Shown: positions 10,701 through 22,451, counted from the stretch's first letter. The stretch: DNA of 64,000 nucleotides from Lyophyllum atratum (GCA_014905825.1 JACGCN010000011.1:1302001-1366000); one strand, 5' to 3'. The notes: generated by a model from the letters alone, not told the origin. Made by a program: numbers and translations.

Positions 10701-13700
10701 CACCGTCCTATAGAGCGTCTGCGCGCGGAGGGAGGCCCAAATACGCGTACGCAGGGTGAACTCGGGTGCGGCGCTCTTGAAACCGATGAAGTAGAACGGC
10801 AGATCATCCGTCTTGGATGGTGCCTTTTCGTCGCCAGCGAAGGGGTTGGGGCCGTTGAACATGGCCGACTCCTCCGCAAGAATTTTGGTGTCCTTGACGA
10901 AATTCTCCCACTCAATAGGGTGCAGCTGCTTGAGGTACTCCAAGAGCGTGACGCGGGTGTTTTGATCCTCCTCGCGAATGATCTCACGAAGAGAAAGCAG
11001 AGTCTGCACGTACGGTTGTCAGTTATCAATCACCTAACAAGGGACCAAGCAAAACGCACCTTCTCGCTGTAATGAGGCGTCAGCACCGTGAACGTGGGCA
11101 TCGCATCAACCGGCAGCGGGGACGGGATCTCCGTGGTCAAGCTCTGGGCGAAGAATGATATCCGACGTTCGGCTTCGCTTCCAGCAGGGAAGAACTCGCC
11201 CTTGAAACCCTTGTCGCCCTGGGAGATGAAGAAGGGTGGTGCACGCAGCGACCGCCTTCCACCTGCACCTGTATCAACTTGGTGGTAGAGTAGCTTCTGG
11301 ACATGGTCGATCGACAGCAGATGCTCTCGATACATGGATATGATTATCGCGTTCCAGATCTGCGAGACCAAGACCTACAGAGCAAGGCCATCAGTAAAGG
11401 CGTGAGAGAAAGAACGAGCAAGGACATACCTTGGGTTTGTACTTGACCTCCATATCACCCGTCGCCAACAGCTTCGCATAGATCCTCTTCGGCAGCCGAG
11501 TATAGATATCCTTCCACGGCGTCCAAATCGAAAGCCCCAAGCTAAATGACCGCCCAATACTATACACCGTGTTCCAAATGATGTACCACAGGAACGTGTC
11601 CAAGAAGAACAACACCAGGTCCATCACATACATAATCGCCAACGTGAACGCCGCCTGGTTTGTGCACAGCGCATTCCCAAAATACTTGTCATTACAACCC
11701 TGTACCTTCATGCCCACCATCACTCGGATCGGGTCCTTGAACGACAAAGTCAAGAAGAAGTATGATTCCGTGAACTTGCACCCGAAGACGAGGAACCAAA
11801 GGAAGATAGAGCCGATACGGTTCGGACGGTCGAGGGATGGGTAGGAGGCCGTGAAGGTCTGGCTGGCAAGGTACTTGCGTGACTTGCCTGCAACACGATC
11901 GCCGAACATCCGCCCGGAGGGCATAACGGCGAAGAGGAGTGTTGCGACGACGGAAATGAAGAACTGCACGATACCGAGGATGAGTGCGAGCGACCCGCCC
12001 GCGTTAGGCCCGCGTTCGACAATGGCGATGTAGAACGTGGGACCGCAGGTGAGACCGAGGGTGATCAGGAGGAAGACGAGGCGCCGGGTGAGGTGTGATG
12101 AGTTATTCCATGTGGTGGGGATATAGGAGAATTCGGCGAGGGTGGCGAGGATCATGATGATTGTCGCTACGGCACCTCCGAGAGCTGTCGCACTCCACGA
12201 CAGGGCGGGCGAATTCTTGCCCTTCTGCTGGTAGACAGTGGGCGAGTTGAAAGCGGTATAGAACCAGTAGACGGCGATATGGATAACCCATATACGATTG
12301 AAGTTGACCAGCAGGTGGCCAAACGAGCGCTTCTCGTAGTACGTCTTGAAGAAGGCGCGGTTCCAGTCAATGCGGTCGAACCTCATAAACCTCTGAGCGG
12401 GGGGGATATCAACTAGTCGGGTCTGAGGGGAATAAGAGATTAGCTGACACTAAGCACACAAGTCTTGTAACACGCACCTTGTCCGTGAGGACGATCCGAG
12501 CGATGCCTTCAGGGTACCAGAATAGTTGGTTGACATCATCGTAACCAATGATCTCATCGTGATCCCTCTCCCTCCTGACAAATTTCCCATCGACGACTTC
12601 GTATCCTTGATCTCGGATGAAGCGATATAGCGGCTTCGTGACGTTCCTAAGGTAAAGGCCTTCAGGCACAGGATCCACTCGGCTCTGGCATTCAGGCGAT
12701 CGGTAATAGTCATCGGCGCACTTGAAGATGAAGCATAAACACTCGGGAACGAAGCGGACCTGCGCGGCCTCGCCCCAGAGCAGAAGGTAGAGCGCGATTT
12801 GTCGTAGACGGTCGTATTGGGACATGTTGTGCATGGCCTGGCGCCAGCGCTCCAGGGCGGTGTTTAATGACTTCTCGTGTGAGGGCCGCTTGCCACCCCC
12901 CTTTCCACGCTTCGATTTGAGGCGGCTGAGACCTGGGTTCTGCGTGTGGCCGACCGCATCATCGAGGTCGAGTTGCGCAGCGAAGTACCACTTGCGGTAG
13001 TTCGCGTTGTGGCCACCGATGTAATCCGCATGGAGGGTTAGGAGAGCCTGATTGGGCGACATACGTGACGCCCGGCTGTCGAGTAGCTGCATGAGGAAAT
13101 CGAACTGGAGGACGGGTAGTCAGTACAACATCATTACGAATTACGGCTGACCCATGGACCGCCGTGTGGAAGCGGCCCGAACAATCAACAAAAGATATCG
13201 TTGCGCTTGACCGTGGCGTTACGACCACTGCGATCTCGAAGAAAGTTGGCGGCAAAGCCAAATAGGCGTGCATCACCGTTCCAGGCCACACGCACACGGC
13301 CGTTTTGGGAAGTTCACGCGGTGGCAACAGAAGCCCGAACATGCAACAACGAGCAACTCACCATGTTGCGCATCGAGTCCCGCTGGAATCCGAATTTTTG
13401 AGTGAGGTCCAAGAAGATATCTTCGATTTCTTCTTTGGAAAGGGGAATTTGACGTTCTGAGCTCCACGCGGGATAAGCCTCGCGGGCGCCGGCTGGACCT
13501 CCGTAGTCCATGAATGTTGGTGTCGAGGACTCCGAATGACCCATGCGGGGCTGTCCTGGGGGTCCTAGCGACTCTGCAGACGGCGCATATCGCTGTCCAT
13601 AGACGTCAACGTCAGAGTCAGTGTCTTGAGGCGCTAAGAGACAAAGTGAGACGAGAGAAGGAGAGGCTGAGGGTCCGGTGCTCACGATAGGGGTCATAGG

Positions 13701-13911
13701 TGCCGTTCTGGTCGTAGAAGTGCTGGTCGTTGAGGCCGGGGTTGCTGCTGTCGGAGGCATAGGTATCACGGCGGCCATAATCAGCATTGTCAGACTCGTT
13801 GTCATAGTATCGTCGCTGGCCGTTGTTGAAAGGGTCGTGCTGGGTGTCCGTAGACGGGGGCGACGACGAGGAGGGGTAGCCGTCCTGGCTTGTAGGCCCC
13901 GGTCGAGGCAT
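7734..13911 (-). CDS. FKS1: 1,3-beta-glucan synthase catalytic subunit (FKS type, GT48)
   Basis: Plasma-membrane enzyme that polymerises UDP-glucose into the 1,3-beta-glucan of the wall. The ATG is at 13911-13909, giving a Gln/Asp/Tyr-rich N-terminus. Next come the FKS1 domain ([33 protein letters not shown]), a first membrane cluster with [13 protein letters not shown] (hotspot 1 region), the large cytoplasmic GT48 domain ([65 protein letters not shown]), hotspot 2 (DWIRRCII), and the C-terminal membrane cluster with [14 protein letters not shown]. The last intron has a TGCTAAAC branch site and a CGAAG acceptor, giving RRWL then [11 protein letters not shown] and a stop at 7734-7736. There are about ten exons and about 1.8 thousand residues, the family's full length. 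It looks intact. Confidence 0.96.
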
Positions 13912-15275
13912 CGTGGTCGTTAGTTGAACCGGCGTCGGTGTCGTCGCAGAGGAGGGCTTTGCACCACAATCAACCCAATCCAAACAGCACCGCCACTCGG
14001 CTCTTCCCGTCGTTGCTTCCAAGGTAACCTTCGAGCCGGCTCACATACATAATTGTCACCGATTCGTATCCATTCACACTCCCAAAAAAAGGCGTCAAGA
14101 TGACCGTCATACCGCTCCACCTTCCAAGCAAGTTAACTATACCACAGGCTGAAGGGAACATCCATAGACTTGTATTTTAGCGAATCCTCGAAATGTTTGA
14201 CATCTTCCCAGAAACCGCAGTAAGCGCAGTCAGCCGTCCTTTTACCTCCTTGAGGCTTGAGAGTCTTGATCAACTTCGACCCGATTATCGGCAGCATGAC
14301 GTGTGGCCAAGGTGCTTCTGACCAGCTTCTGACTCGTCTCCAACGTCCCCAGCCTAGTCTCCCTGTGGCTTGCGACCTCGAGTCGTCAAAGTTTTACCAA
14401 AGTCTTACCCAAGGGAAAACTTTTTTAAAAAACATTTGATTCCGAGAGCAACATATTTTTGGAGGGCCAAAGGGGGCCAAGAGGGGCCAAGTGTATTGGC
14501 GGATTCAGGACAGTTTTCAAATGTGACGCAATCGGCAGCGCACGTGGTACGTGCCAGGCAAACCAACTCGAACACGCGAACCGACATCTTCCTGGTTCCA
14601 CACCGCCGACAGACTCGTCTGGAAGCAGACTGGACTCTCGTAACTTCCTCCCGCACGATACGGCACTCTGAACGCACCAAAGTACCTCCCGAGCCCATCG
14701 GTCATGAAACCACTCTCAAAGCCTCCTTCCACAGGCTACTTGTCAATCTAAAACTGTTTCACGGCCTCTCTCGGTGCTAATTCCGAGGTCGAGAGCAGGC
14801 GCGGTGTGTCTTGCTCCATCCGCGTTGTGTTCCCATGGCGGTGCTGTTATCACTGTGTTATCGCCCCTATGTGAGATAACTGCTCATAGCCAACACTTGT
14901 CGTCGAGCCTCGGTCACTTGTCATCATAATGTTCGGCCTTTTCTTTCGACGTATGGTCACTGAAGTGAAAAGAACCTTTGCAATCCTTTTAAATGATGCT
15001 GTTCACCCTAGGTTACGAAAATTCATTTGGTCCTTCGTCCGAGACGCGTGCAACAGCACAAGTCGCTACCACAACTGTCAACCAGGCCTGAGGCAGAAAG
15101 AGCAGTATGCCGCTAAAAATAGATCGGCTGATGGGACGCGTCCTGCCGGCAACCCGCGTCTTGTACGCCTCTGGTCAACAACTTGCGCGTCTCGAAGTTC
15201 CATGCAGTCAAATCCATCATATATATGACATTGTCCCCGGACAAATAATACCATTCCACCAAGAGCACAACCACA
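13912..15275. other. divergent promoter region between the glucan synthase and the monooxygenase
   Basis: A 1.36 kb gene-free stretch. It contains an A/T palindrome TTTTTTAAAAAA near 14425-14436, directly followed by three short GGGCCAA-type repeats (about 14464-14490). No coding frame resembles a known family. Confidence 0.4.
15219..15226 (+). promoter_or_regulatory. TATA-like element of the FAD monooxygenase
   Basis: An ATATATAT run about 50 bases upstream of the ATG at 15276. Confidence 0.5.
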
Positions 15276-16505
15276 ATGCCCGCCCTCAACATCGCCATAA
15301 TAGGCGGCGGCCCCGTCGGGCTCACTCTCGCCCACCTGCTCCTCGCCCCCCTCCCCTCCCCATCCAACACAATCACCGTCACTCTAATCGAACGTGACGC
15401 CTCCCCCTCCGCCCGCACCACCAAGGGCGGCACCCTCGATCTCCACGCCGACACCGGTCTCGCCGCCCTCGACGCCGCCGGCCTCCGCCCCGCCTTCGAC
15501 CTTCTCGCCCGGTACGACCCCGACTCCGGCGGGATGGTCATCGCCGACCGCCACGGTACGCGCCTATTCGAGATGACTGGGGACCACGGAGGCCAGGCGA
15601 ACACGCGCCCTGAAATCGACCGGGGGGACCTGCAAGCCCTGTTCCTTGACCATCTCCCGTCCGGCGTCATCCGCTGGGGCGCACACCTCACCTCCATCAC
15701 CCCCGACACCCTCGTCTTCGCTGACGGCACACAAGAGCCCACAGCGAAGTACGATCTCATCATCGGCGCGGACGGCGCGTGGTCGAAGGTACGCGCCCAT
15801 ATCGCTGGGACGAAGCCTGTGTATGCTGGGCTCGGCGGGTTCGAGCTGCATGTTGCGAACCCGGAAACTGTGGCGCCCGACCTCGCGCATGAGGTCGGAG
15901 GTGGACTGTACTTTGCCCTGGGGAGCGGTCGGATGCTCTGCGGGCAACGCCTGGGCAGCGGGGCGATCATGATCTATGCAATGCATTACGGTGCGGCCGC
16001 GACGGCGCAGCAGGACGCCCTAGAGGCATGCGACGGCGACCTCACGCGTGTGCGTACCTGGGTGAAGGAGCAGTACGAGAAAGACGGGTGGGCGCCCAAG
16101 CTATGCGCATGGATCAATGCAGCGGACCCGAAGACATTACGAGGCTGGCCGCTCTACGAGTATGTACTGCCAGACGGACACGTATGGGAGCATAGGAAGG
16201 GGTGGACGCTGGTGGGGGATGCGGCGCATGTGATGACGCCGTTCGCGGGCGAGGGTTTGAATGCGGGGATGCGGGATGCGTTGGAGCTTGCGACGAGGAT
16301 TCGTGCTGCGGTGGCTGGTGAAGAAGCGATGGAGGAGGCGGTCGATAAGGCAGCCAGGGGATATGAGGAGGAGATGTTTGTGCGTCTACGGCCGGTTATG
16401 GCAGAGGCTTGTAGGAACAAGGAGGGGATGTTCGATAAGGGGGCACCGGAATCGTTCCTGCAGAAGATGAAAGAGATCATGGGTGGCCCACCGCCCGAGG
16501 CTTAA
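15276..16505 (+). CDS. FAD-dependent monooxygenase, TetX-like
   Basis: Single-exon 409-residue flavoprotein. Class A aromatic/tetracycline-type hydroxylases use NAD(P)H and O2 to oxygenate small substrates. The N-terminal Rossmann motif is IGGGPVGLTLAHLL (residues 8-21), followed by LIERDAS and GGTLDLHADTG, the latter close to the GTLDLH segment of TetX. The middle motif is YDLIIGADGAWSKVR. The second FAD motif is VGDAAHVMTPFAGEGLNAG, with an alpha-helical tail. No signal peptide or membrane anchor is seen. Third codon positions are very rich in C and G compared with neighbours, and there is no intron although almost all surrounding genes have several. That would fit an ancestral acquisition from bacteria, or a highly expressed gene. 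The substrate is unknown. It is convergent with the kinase gene, 223 bp away. Confidence 0.92.
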   Translation: MPALNIAIIGGGPVGLTLAHLLLAPLPSPSNTITVTLIERDASPSARTTKGGTLDLHADTGLAALDAAGLRPAFDLLARYDPDSGGMVIADRHGTRLFEMTGDHGGQANTRPEIDRGDLQALFLDHLPSGVIRWGAHLTSITPDTLVFADGTQEPTAKYDLIIGADGAWSKVRAHIAGTKPVYAGLGGFELHVANPETVAPDLAHEVGGGLYFALGSGRMLCGQRLGSGAIMIYAMHYGAAATAQQDALEACDGDLTRVRTWVKEQYEKDGWAPKLCAWINAADPKTLRGWPLYEYVLPDGHVWEHRKGWTLVGDAAHVMTPFAGEGLNAGMRDALELATRIRAAVAGEEAMEEAVDKAARGYEEEMFVRLRPVMAEACRNKEGMFDKGAPESFLQKMKEIMGGPPPEA

Positions 16506-16728
16506 AATCGTGTAATCAGTATCATTTATTCTGCGCATAATCTGTATACATAGTAGATATATACATTAGAAATACCAAGGTAAGTACCTGGGCACGATCG
16601 GAGAGGGCAGAAGGCGATACACACTTCATTCCCCAAACAAGTGGGAGTTACAAGATGAAGAAACTCCCCTTTCACCAAGGATCATAGCCGTCGTTAGAAA
16701 GCCCAACCATATATCAGTATTCCGATGA

Positions 16729-18261
16729 TCACACTGCATCTTGCCACCAAGGATCCTGGAGTAACTCCAGCGCCGTCGCCCGCTCGTTCGGATTCAACCG
16801 CAAACATCTCTGCATGAACTTCGCCGTGGCAAAGACATCTGCCTCCTCCAGCACATCGTATTGCTTGATAATCAGCCAAATTGGGCTATTGTAGATTCTC
16901 GGATGGCCCTTGAGATTGCCTGATTCACTGCGTAAGTAATCGACACAAGGTTTATAACCCAAGGAGAGAACACAAACAGAACGGGTCGTCGGGGTTCTCA
17001 CTGTCAGGGAGGTCGAAGTATTGCGTCCCGAGCTTACTCGCCTCGACTTGCTCACGTGTGATGCGGTCTTGCGTCCAGCAGAGCATCTGCCACAGGTGAC
17101 ACGTAGTTTCGTCGAGTCCCTCTTCCGGGTGAGGTTTCATTTCAAACAGCCCGCTGCCAGCGACAAATTCAAATATCTAAAGGTTATCCAGTCAGTTTAG
17201 AATGGTGGAGACTGGCCAGGCTCGAACGCACCAGACATCCAAATGCCCAAATGTCAACCTTCTCGTCCCATGGGCCTTCAAGAATGATTTCCGGTGCACG
17301 CAGTGCAGGAGTGGTGACCGCATCGAAAGTGTGCAATGCCGTAGGTTGCGCTAAGTAACGCCACATGTCAAGGCTGCAACGTACTGAGGAAATTCGTGAT
17401 TGCTCACCGGAGCCAAGATCTGAGACTACGTAGGTGCGGCTCATAGCCTCAGAGAGCGATGGAAGAGGCAATGGTTGAGAGATGGCCGCCTGGACAGCGC
17501 ATTCCCAGCTCTCTTCGGTAGGGTGGCGACGCGGCGGGTCCGCCTCAGTGAGCCCTGCAATATCAGTCGAGCCTGCGTCAAACATGATATCGTCGTGCTT
17601 CAGATCCGTGTGCACAATGTTGCAGTGGTGCATATGTGCGAGGCCCCGCAAAGTGTGCAGGAGAATATGCTTAGCCAGAGGTAAAGGCAAACCTGCCTTA
17701 GCGACCTCGACCTGGAGGCGTTTCACATCTCCGCCCAGAACGTCTGTGACGACGCACAGATGCTCTCCGTCCCGGTCACGTCCAGGTTGGATGAAGTGAT
17801 CGAGAAGTTGGGGCCAGTGGGTAGTTTCGACGCCGGTAGGTGGAGGTATCGAAGCTACGCGCTGTAGGGCGGGAAGCTCCCAGGTCACATTTCGTTTGAA
17901 CAGATCGGTCGAGTATCCTTTCAGAGCTTTGATCGCCACATGTCTCTTCTCTCTGCAGAAGCTGTGAGTACCATGTGTCCGACTCTCACTAAACACGTAC
18001 TTCTCGTCGAACGCCATCCAGACGCTGGCATTCATGCCCCATCCCAGCTTTCGCACCACTTTGTAGCGGTTATCTGGACCTAGTGCATCGCCGAATTCGA
18101 CCCGAAGGTGACCGTGGCCTTGCTCTGCGGTAACTCCTAGTGGCTCCTAGATCAATAAGGGTGTTACCCTCTGGGTCGACAGAGACGTGTTTGTTAGAGG
18201 CTCGAGGTGGTGCATGTGCATGAGGGTCTGCTTCTTTGAATACAACTTTCGGAAGTGCCAT
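16729..18261 (-). CDS. SRPK-like protein kinase with atypical catalytic loop
   Basis: Ser/Thr kinase of the SR-protein-kinase-like group expanded in Agaricomycetes. The ATG is at 18261-18259. Exon 1 is only 18 bp (MALPKV); a 97-bp intron then leads to EPLGVTAEQGHGHLRVEFGDALG, the usual start of this family. Lobe motifs: LGWGMNASVW (Gly loop), HVAIKAL (ATP Lys), HTDLKHDDIMF (catalytic loop), VSDLGS (DFG equivalent, where DLG is common in the group), ALRAPEIILEGPWDEKVDIWAFGC (APE and F helix; quoted here in two parts, ALRAPEIILEG and PWDEKVDIWAFGC), LNPNERATALELLQDPWW (end of the C lobe). An intron lies within DLGSAQPT, with the exon ending just after DLGS. In the catalytic loop the metal-binding Asn of DLKPDN is Asp here. 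Activity may be lowered. Five or more introns; the N- and C-ends look complete. Confidence 0.88.
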
Positions 18262-18659
18262 AGCTATAGATCGGACGGCGCAGGGCGGGAGCGGGTGACG
18301 TTGTACCAGGGAGACAAGACTTCGACGACTTCGAAAGCAGCGTCTAAGTATGCATAAGTAGTAGCATTGACGACGTGTAAGGTACCTATTGTAACTTGAT
18401 GCCAGCAAGGCAAAATTTGGACACGCGACAAGACGCGCACGCGTGCGTGACGGTCACGGCACGCGGGTTCAACGCGACGTCATCCAAACGACAACCATCC
18501 TCTGTCGTTGTCAAGACCAGTGCACTCACACCAGAGAGCCTATAACTACAGATTGGCTGCAACTGCAAGATGACCATTGTCGAAAAACATATTTGAGACG
18601 TCAATAGATTTCTCAGACGAATATAATTTTGTAGCATCGCCTTAGTAGCATTACCGCAT
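18262..18659. other. promoter of the kinase / 3' flank of superoxide dismutase
   Basis: Gene-free 398 bp. It holds a CG-rich stretch with a perfect 12-base palindrome (listed separately). Confidence 0.5.
18436..18447. promoter_or_regulatory. 12-bp palindrome containing an ACGCGT (MCB-like) core
   Basis: CGCACGCGTGCG is a perfect inverted repeat, about 175 bp upstream of the kinase ATG. In fungi ACGCGT is the core bound by MBF-type cell-cycle regulators. Binding here is an inference from the motif alone. Confidence 0.4.
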
Positions 18660-19694
18660 CTACTTAGCCACTTCCAAAAGTCGCTTCTCGGCCTCCTTGA
18701 AGTTGATAACGTTCCAGATGGCGTTGAGGTACTAGACGTGTAGGAGGTCAGAAGGGCCCTTTGCAAAAACGATATATATATCACTTACATCAGGTTTGAC
18801 GTTCTTGTACTGACAGAAGGGATGGGAGTTCAAATATTGACAACACTACACGTTAGGGGACTTTACCTGAAGGTAGAAGGCCTAGAGAATATGGTGAGAA
18901 CAAAACTTGTAGAAGGAAATGAAGGATCACGAACATGCTCCCAAATATCAACACCAATGATTGGGACGTGCGCTATTCAAGGTAAACGATGAAATTCGGA
19001 TCCATGTAAGACGTAGGAACGGGACGTACAAATCAAGGGATCCTGGTTTGGAGTCGTCACGATTTCCAGTTTCCTAGTTGCCTTGTTGTATCCCTACGCT
19101 TCCCGCATGAGAGTGTGGCCAAAGAACGACGACGTCACTTACTAGCCAGCCCCAGCCACTGCCCTGAATGGCAGCCGTCTTCGCATTGAACGTCTTCTTG
19201 AAAGCTTCCACGGAGCCAAAATCGCAGTCGATGGCAGCCTTGAGTGCACCACTCTCCAGCTTGCCGCCCTCCGCGTTGGCGGGGGCAAGGTTCTTCCAAA
19301 ACAGGGAGTGGTTGATATGACCTGTCCGGTAGTTTGTAAATTCGTCATCCTCGACTTATAGTGCGTTGCCACGCACCACCGCCATTGAACTTGAGAGCCG
19401 CCTGAAGGGCGATTTTCTCTTTGGTAGAGTCAGACTTGGAATAAGACTCCTCTGCCGCGTTAAGTCCGCTAACATAAGTCTGGTGGTGTTTAGTGTGATG
19501 GAGCTTCATGATTTCCTCTGAGATGTAAGGTTCGAGGGCCTGCCTTGACGTCAGCATCAGGATTGCGAGAGTGATATACTGCTCACGTTGTAGGCATAAG
19601 GCAGGTCCGGAAGCGTGTGGATCGAAGCAACGGTGCGAGCTACATAAGAACGTGCCAGCGTAGGGCGCACAAGGGTACGAGTGAGAGACAACAT
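18660..19694 (-). CDS. SOD2: manganese superoxide dismutase, mitochondrial
   Basis: Converts superoxide to hydrogen peroxide and oxygen in the mitochondrial matrix. The ATG is at 19694-19692. The first ~23 residues ([20 protein letters not shown]) are Arg/Ser-rich with no acid, a typical import presequence. The mature start [12 protein letters not shown] is split from [19 protein letters not shown] by an intron. Mn ligands are visible: His in [11 protein letters not shown], His in [11 protein letters not shown], and Asp plus His in [18 protein letters not shown] and the C-terminus [17 protein letters not shown] also match. The stop is at 18660-18662. At least six exons, with some introns splitting short exons. 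Length (about 220) is normal. The gene seems intact. Confidence 0.95.
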
Positions 19695-19775
19695 GGTGGA
19701 ACAGGGTGGTGGGTTTCGAGACCTTATCCGAGTCTGCGTCATATCTCGGGACGTTTATTTGCGGCTGCTTGGCAG

Positions 19776-19785
19776 CATATATAAC
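19776..19785 (-). promoter_or_regulatory. TATA-like element of superoxide dismutase
   Basis: GTTATATATG on the minus strand, about 85 bp upstream of the ATG. Confidence 0.45.
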
Positions 19786-20250
19786 ATGTGACGTTACTTC
19801 GACGCGTCCAACTCGGCGCGTCGACTCCACAGCCTTCCTCGCCACTCCCACCACCTTGAAGTCTCTTTGGATGGTCCTTGCCCATTTTCAAAAGAAAACA
19901 TTACCTCCTTGACCCCAAGTAGCTTGACATCTAGCTCCCAAGCCCAATAAGTCATGCTACTCTTCCAACTTCAGGCTCGGAAACCAGTTGGAAACCAGTG
20001 TTATTCGGAACTCCACAGCGTATGGGTGCGCAGGTGATATGGCGGTGTCTAACTGATCCTTACTTGCCACCCCACTGAAGGAAGGTGGAACCTCTTGACT
20101 CCCTCCGCCCCCTTCGGATATTTGATACCTGGAGCTCGAACATACTCCACAGCATTGATGAACGGCCCAGGAAGGGAAGATGCTATGGAGATCGCTTACT
20201 CACATGTACAAAAGAAACCACGGCATCGTCTCCACCTCCCCTCCCATACT
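19786..20250. other. divergent promoter region, superoxide dismutase / CorA-like gene
   Basis: No gene is seen. It is shared between two genes transcribed away from each other. Confidence 0.45.
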
Positions 20251-22451
20251 ATGGACTTCAAGCTGCGTCATAGTGTGCTGAACGTCGTGAACGCAAAACG
20301 AATCGTACAGACATCGGATCTCGGTCCCCGTCCCCCAGAGACGCCGAAAGCGCGACGTCATGGTGCGCCTGCTGGTAAGTAAACGATCCGGCCCGCTCTT
20401 CATGCTCCGTCTCTAATATGGTTTACAGGTCCGTGGCCATGGAAAGATTTCAGTGATCTGCATCCCGAGTTGTACGTCGGCCCCGTGAACTCGCCTACAA
20501 CGAACCCCAAGAAGGAATGGCGAAAGTATCCGCAGTCACTCGTACATATGCCTATCTATACCCCAAATCCAACAAATCTCACCCCACTTCTCTCTAGTTT
20601 CCCAACTGGAAGCCTTCGCAAGTCAGACGAAGCAAAATCGAGGAAGCAATCCAGTATAAGCCAGACGAATGTGTCATACGCTATGCCGACCTGATAATCG
20701 GCCAACCTTCTACTCCGAGAGACAATGCCATCAGACGTGGACATGAAGAAGCATTTTGGGAGCAGATACAAGCCCCTCGTCCGCCGGGTGTGTGGGTCAG
20801 GACGCTGTTCTTGGATAAACCATCCGGTCCTGTGCTACAAATGTTAGGCACAAAGTGGGCAATGTAGTCATTTATTCCGGCCTGAGCTTGGACTGACAGC
20901 CTGTTTCATGTGCGCTTAGGTATATTGTTGAGCCATTTTTCTTCTCATCCTCCTTGAACCGCATTCCTACGCGGTATCAGGAGAAGCACCACGAGAGCAT
21001 GGGAGATCGTACGAGGTCCTTTCTCTCAAACCTTTCACAGGCTACTGATCGTTCGCTTTCCAAGATATAACTATCACCTTGCTGTTCGTGAGCGTTGTAG
21101 ACAACCGTCAGTCATATAACGCACCAGCAAACATAGGCGAAAACAACTCACCTTTCACCAGAGTATCATGATGGACATCAAGGAGGCATCCTCCCAGTCT
21201 CGGACGACGGAGGTTCGTTCCTTTGCATCCCATGCACCGCCTCCGACCTCAATACGCATCAAAGAGACAGATATAACCCTGCTGCAAGAATTACTCGCCA
21301 TCCACATGGTCCGCTCATCGAATGACAACACCATCATCTCATACCACCCCAACGACTCCCGCTCCACCGCAGCAAAACACCTGCAATCCCGCGTCGTAGA
21401 CGCCGGGTTCTCCGTATACTGGACTGATATCCTCGAGAACACGGAAGACCCGACGTTCGTCCTTCTGATTTACATGTGGTACGCGTTCTATGCATGGGAC
21501 CAGGCGCTGGAGCAGCTTTATGTGTACATCAGCAGACTTGTACGTACCCGTACCCGGGCGAGCAGCCTCAACTCTTACTGAACCTAGCACATGAAAGGAA
21601 CGACGCACCACTACGAATTTCGACACACGGCCCCCCCAGACGATGCACAACATCCATGCCCACCTCCTCAGCTACGCGTCGTTACTCCGCGACTTCAAGA
21701 AGTCTGTCGAGTTCATACTTGACACCCCGAATCCCACGAAGGATTTTGGTGAGAACGAGCGGCAGCGGCTGCAGCGGGAGTGCAACAATTTGTTGTCTGA
21801 GATTGAGAGGTTGGAGGTCGGGAGGGAGACACACACGGAGCGGCTGAAGAATGCTATGAACCTAGTAAGTTGGATCTCCCCAAATCAACGATTCCCGTTC
21901 GCTCCTGACCCTACTTCCCAGCTTTTCAGCAGTGTGAACCTGCATGATAGCGAGCAGATGCGGAGGTTGACGCAAGTCACCGTCCGAGACAGGTTCTTAA
22001 AACTCATCTCCTCCTCCTCACCCTCCTCCTCCTAACCCCACCCCCCCACCAGCCGCGCCATGAAGCAAGTATCCATCCTAACCATGATATTCCTCCCCGC
22101 CTCCTTCGTCGCCGTACGCCCCTCCCTCCCCCTCTCCCCAAAACCGCTCACCCTCCCCCACTGCAGAGTGCCTTCGGCATGAACATCACCGCGCTGTCGG
22201 CGGACCCAGATATTAAGGGGACGCTGGAGCATTATGTACTGACCGCGATTCCTCTGACGGTGCTCACCATCTGGTTCATCGTCGCCTCCCAGACGAATGC
22301 GCCGGGAAGCCGGATGGGTTCCCGCGGGTGGAGGAGGCTCGCGTGGCCGTATAGTTTCCTCAAGAGGGTGATTTGGCCTGACCGTCCTGAGGTCGTGGAG
22401 CAGTACGACGAGGAGTCACAAGGCGCCACCGGCCACAAGAAAACTGCATGA
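20251..22451 (+). CDS. CorA-like Mg2+ transporter-type membrane protein, basidiomycete type
   Basis: CorA-family proteins are pentameric Mg2+ channels with two C-terminal helices and a GMN pore motif. Here the C-terminus has VSILTMIFLPASFVAS, directly followed across an intron by AFGMNITAL, then a second helix HYVLTAIPLTVLTIWFIVA and a basic tail. The stop is at 22449-22451. The long N-terminal part is typical of Agaricomycetes: WPWKDFSDLHPELYVGPV, VRTLFLDKPSGPVLQMLG, and then YIVEPFFFSSSLNRIPTRYQ. The coiled coil LQRECNNLLSEIERLEVGRE leads into the pore helices. ATG 20251 begins MDFKLRHSVLNVVNA, with the first donor a GTAAGT at about 20374. At least seven exons; middle exon edges are approximate. 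Transport of Mg2+ is inferred from the GMN motif. Confidence 0.85.

Noticed and set aside
17195..17240. GCGTTCGAGCC, T-loop-like, near 17220
   Set aside because: No acceptor, D or anticodon stems. It is at an intron edge of the kinase gene, so not a tRNA.
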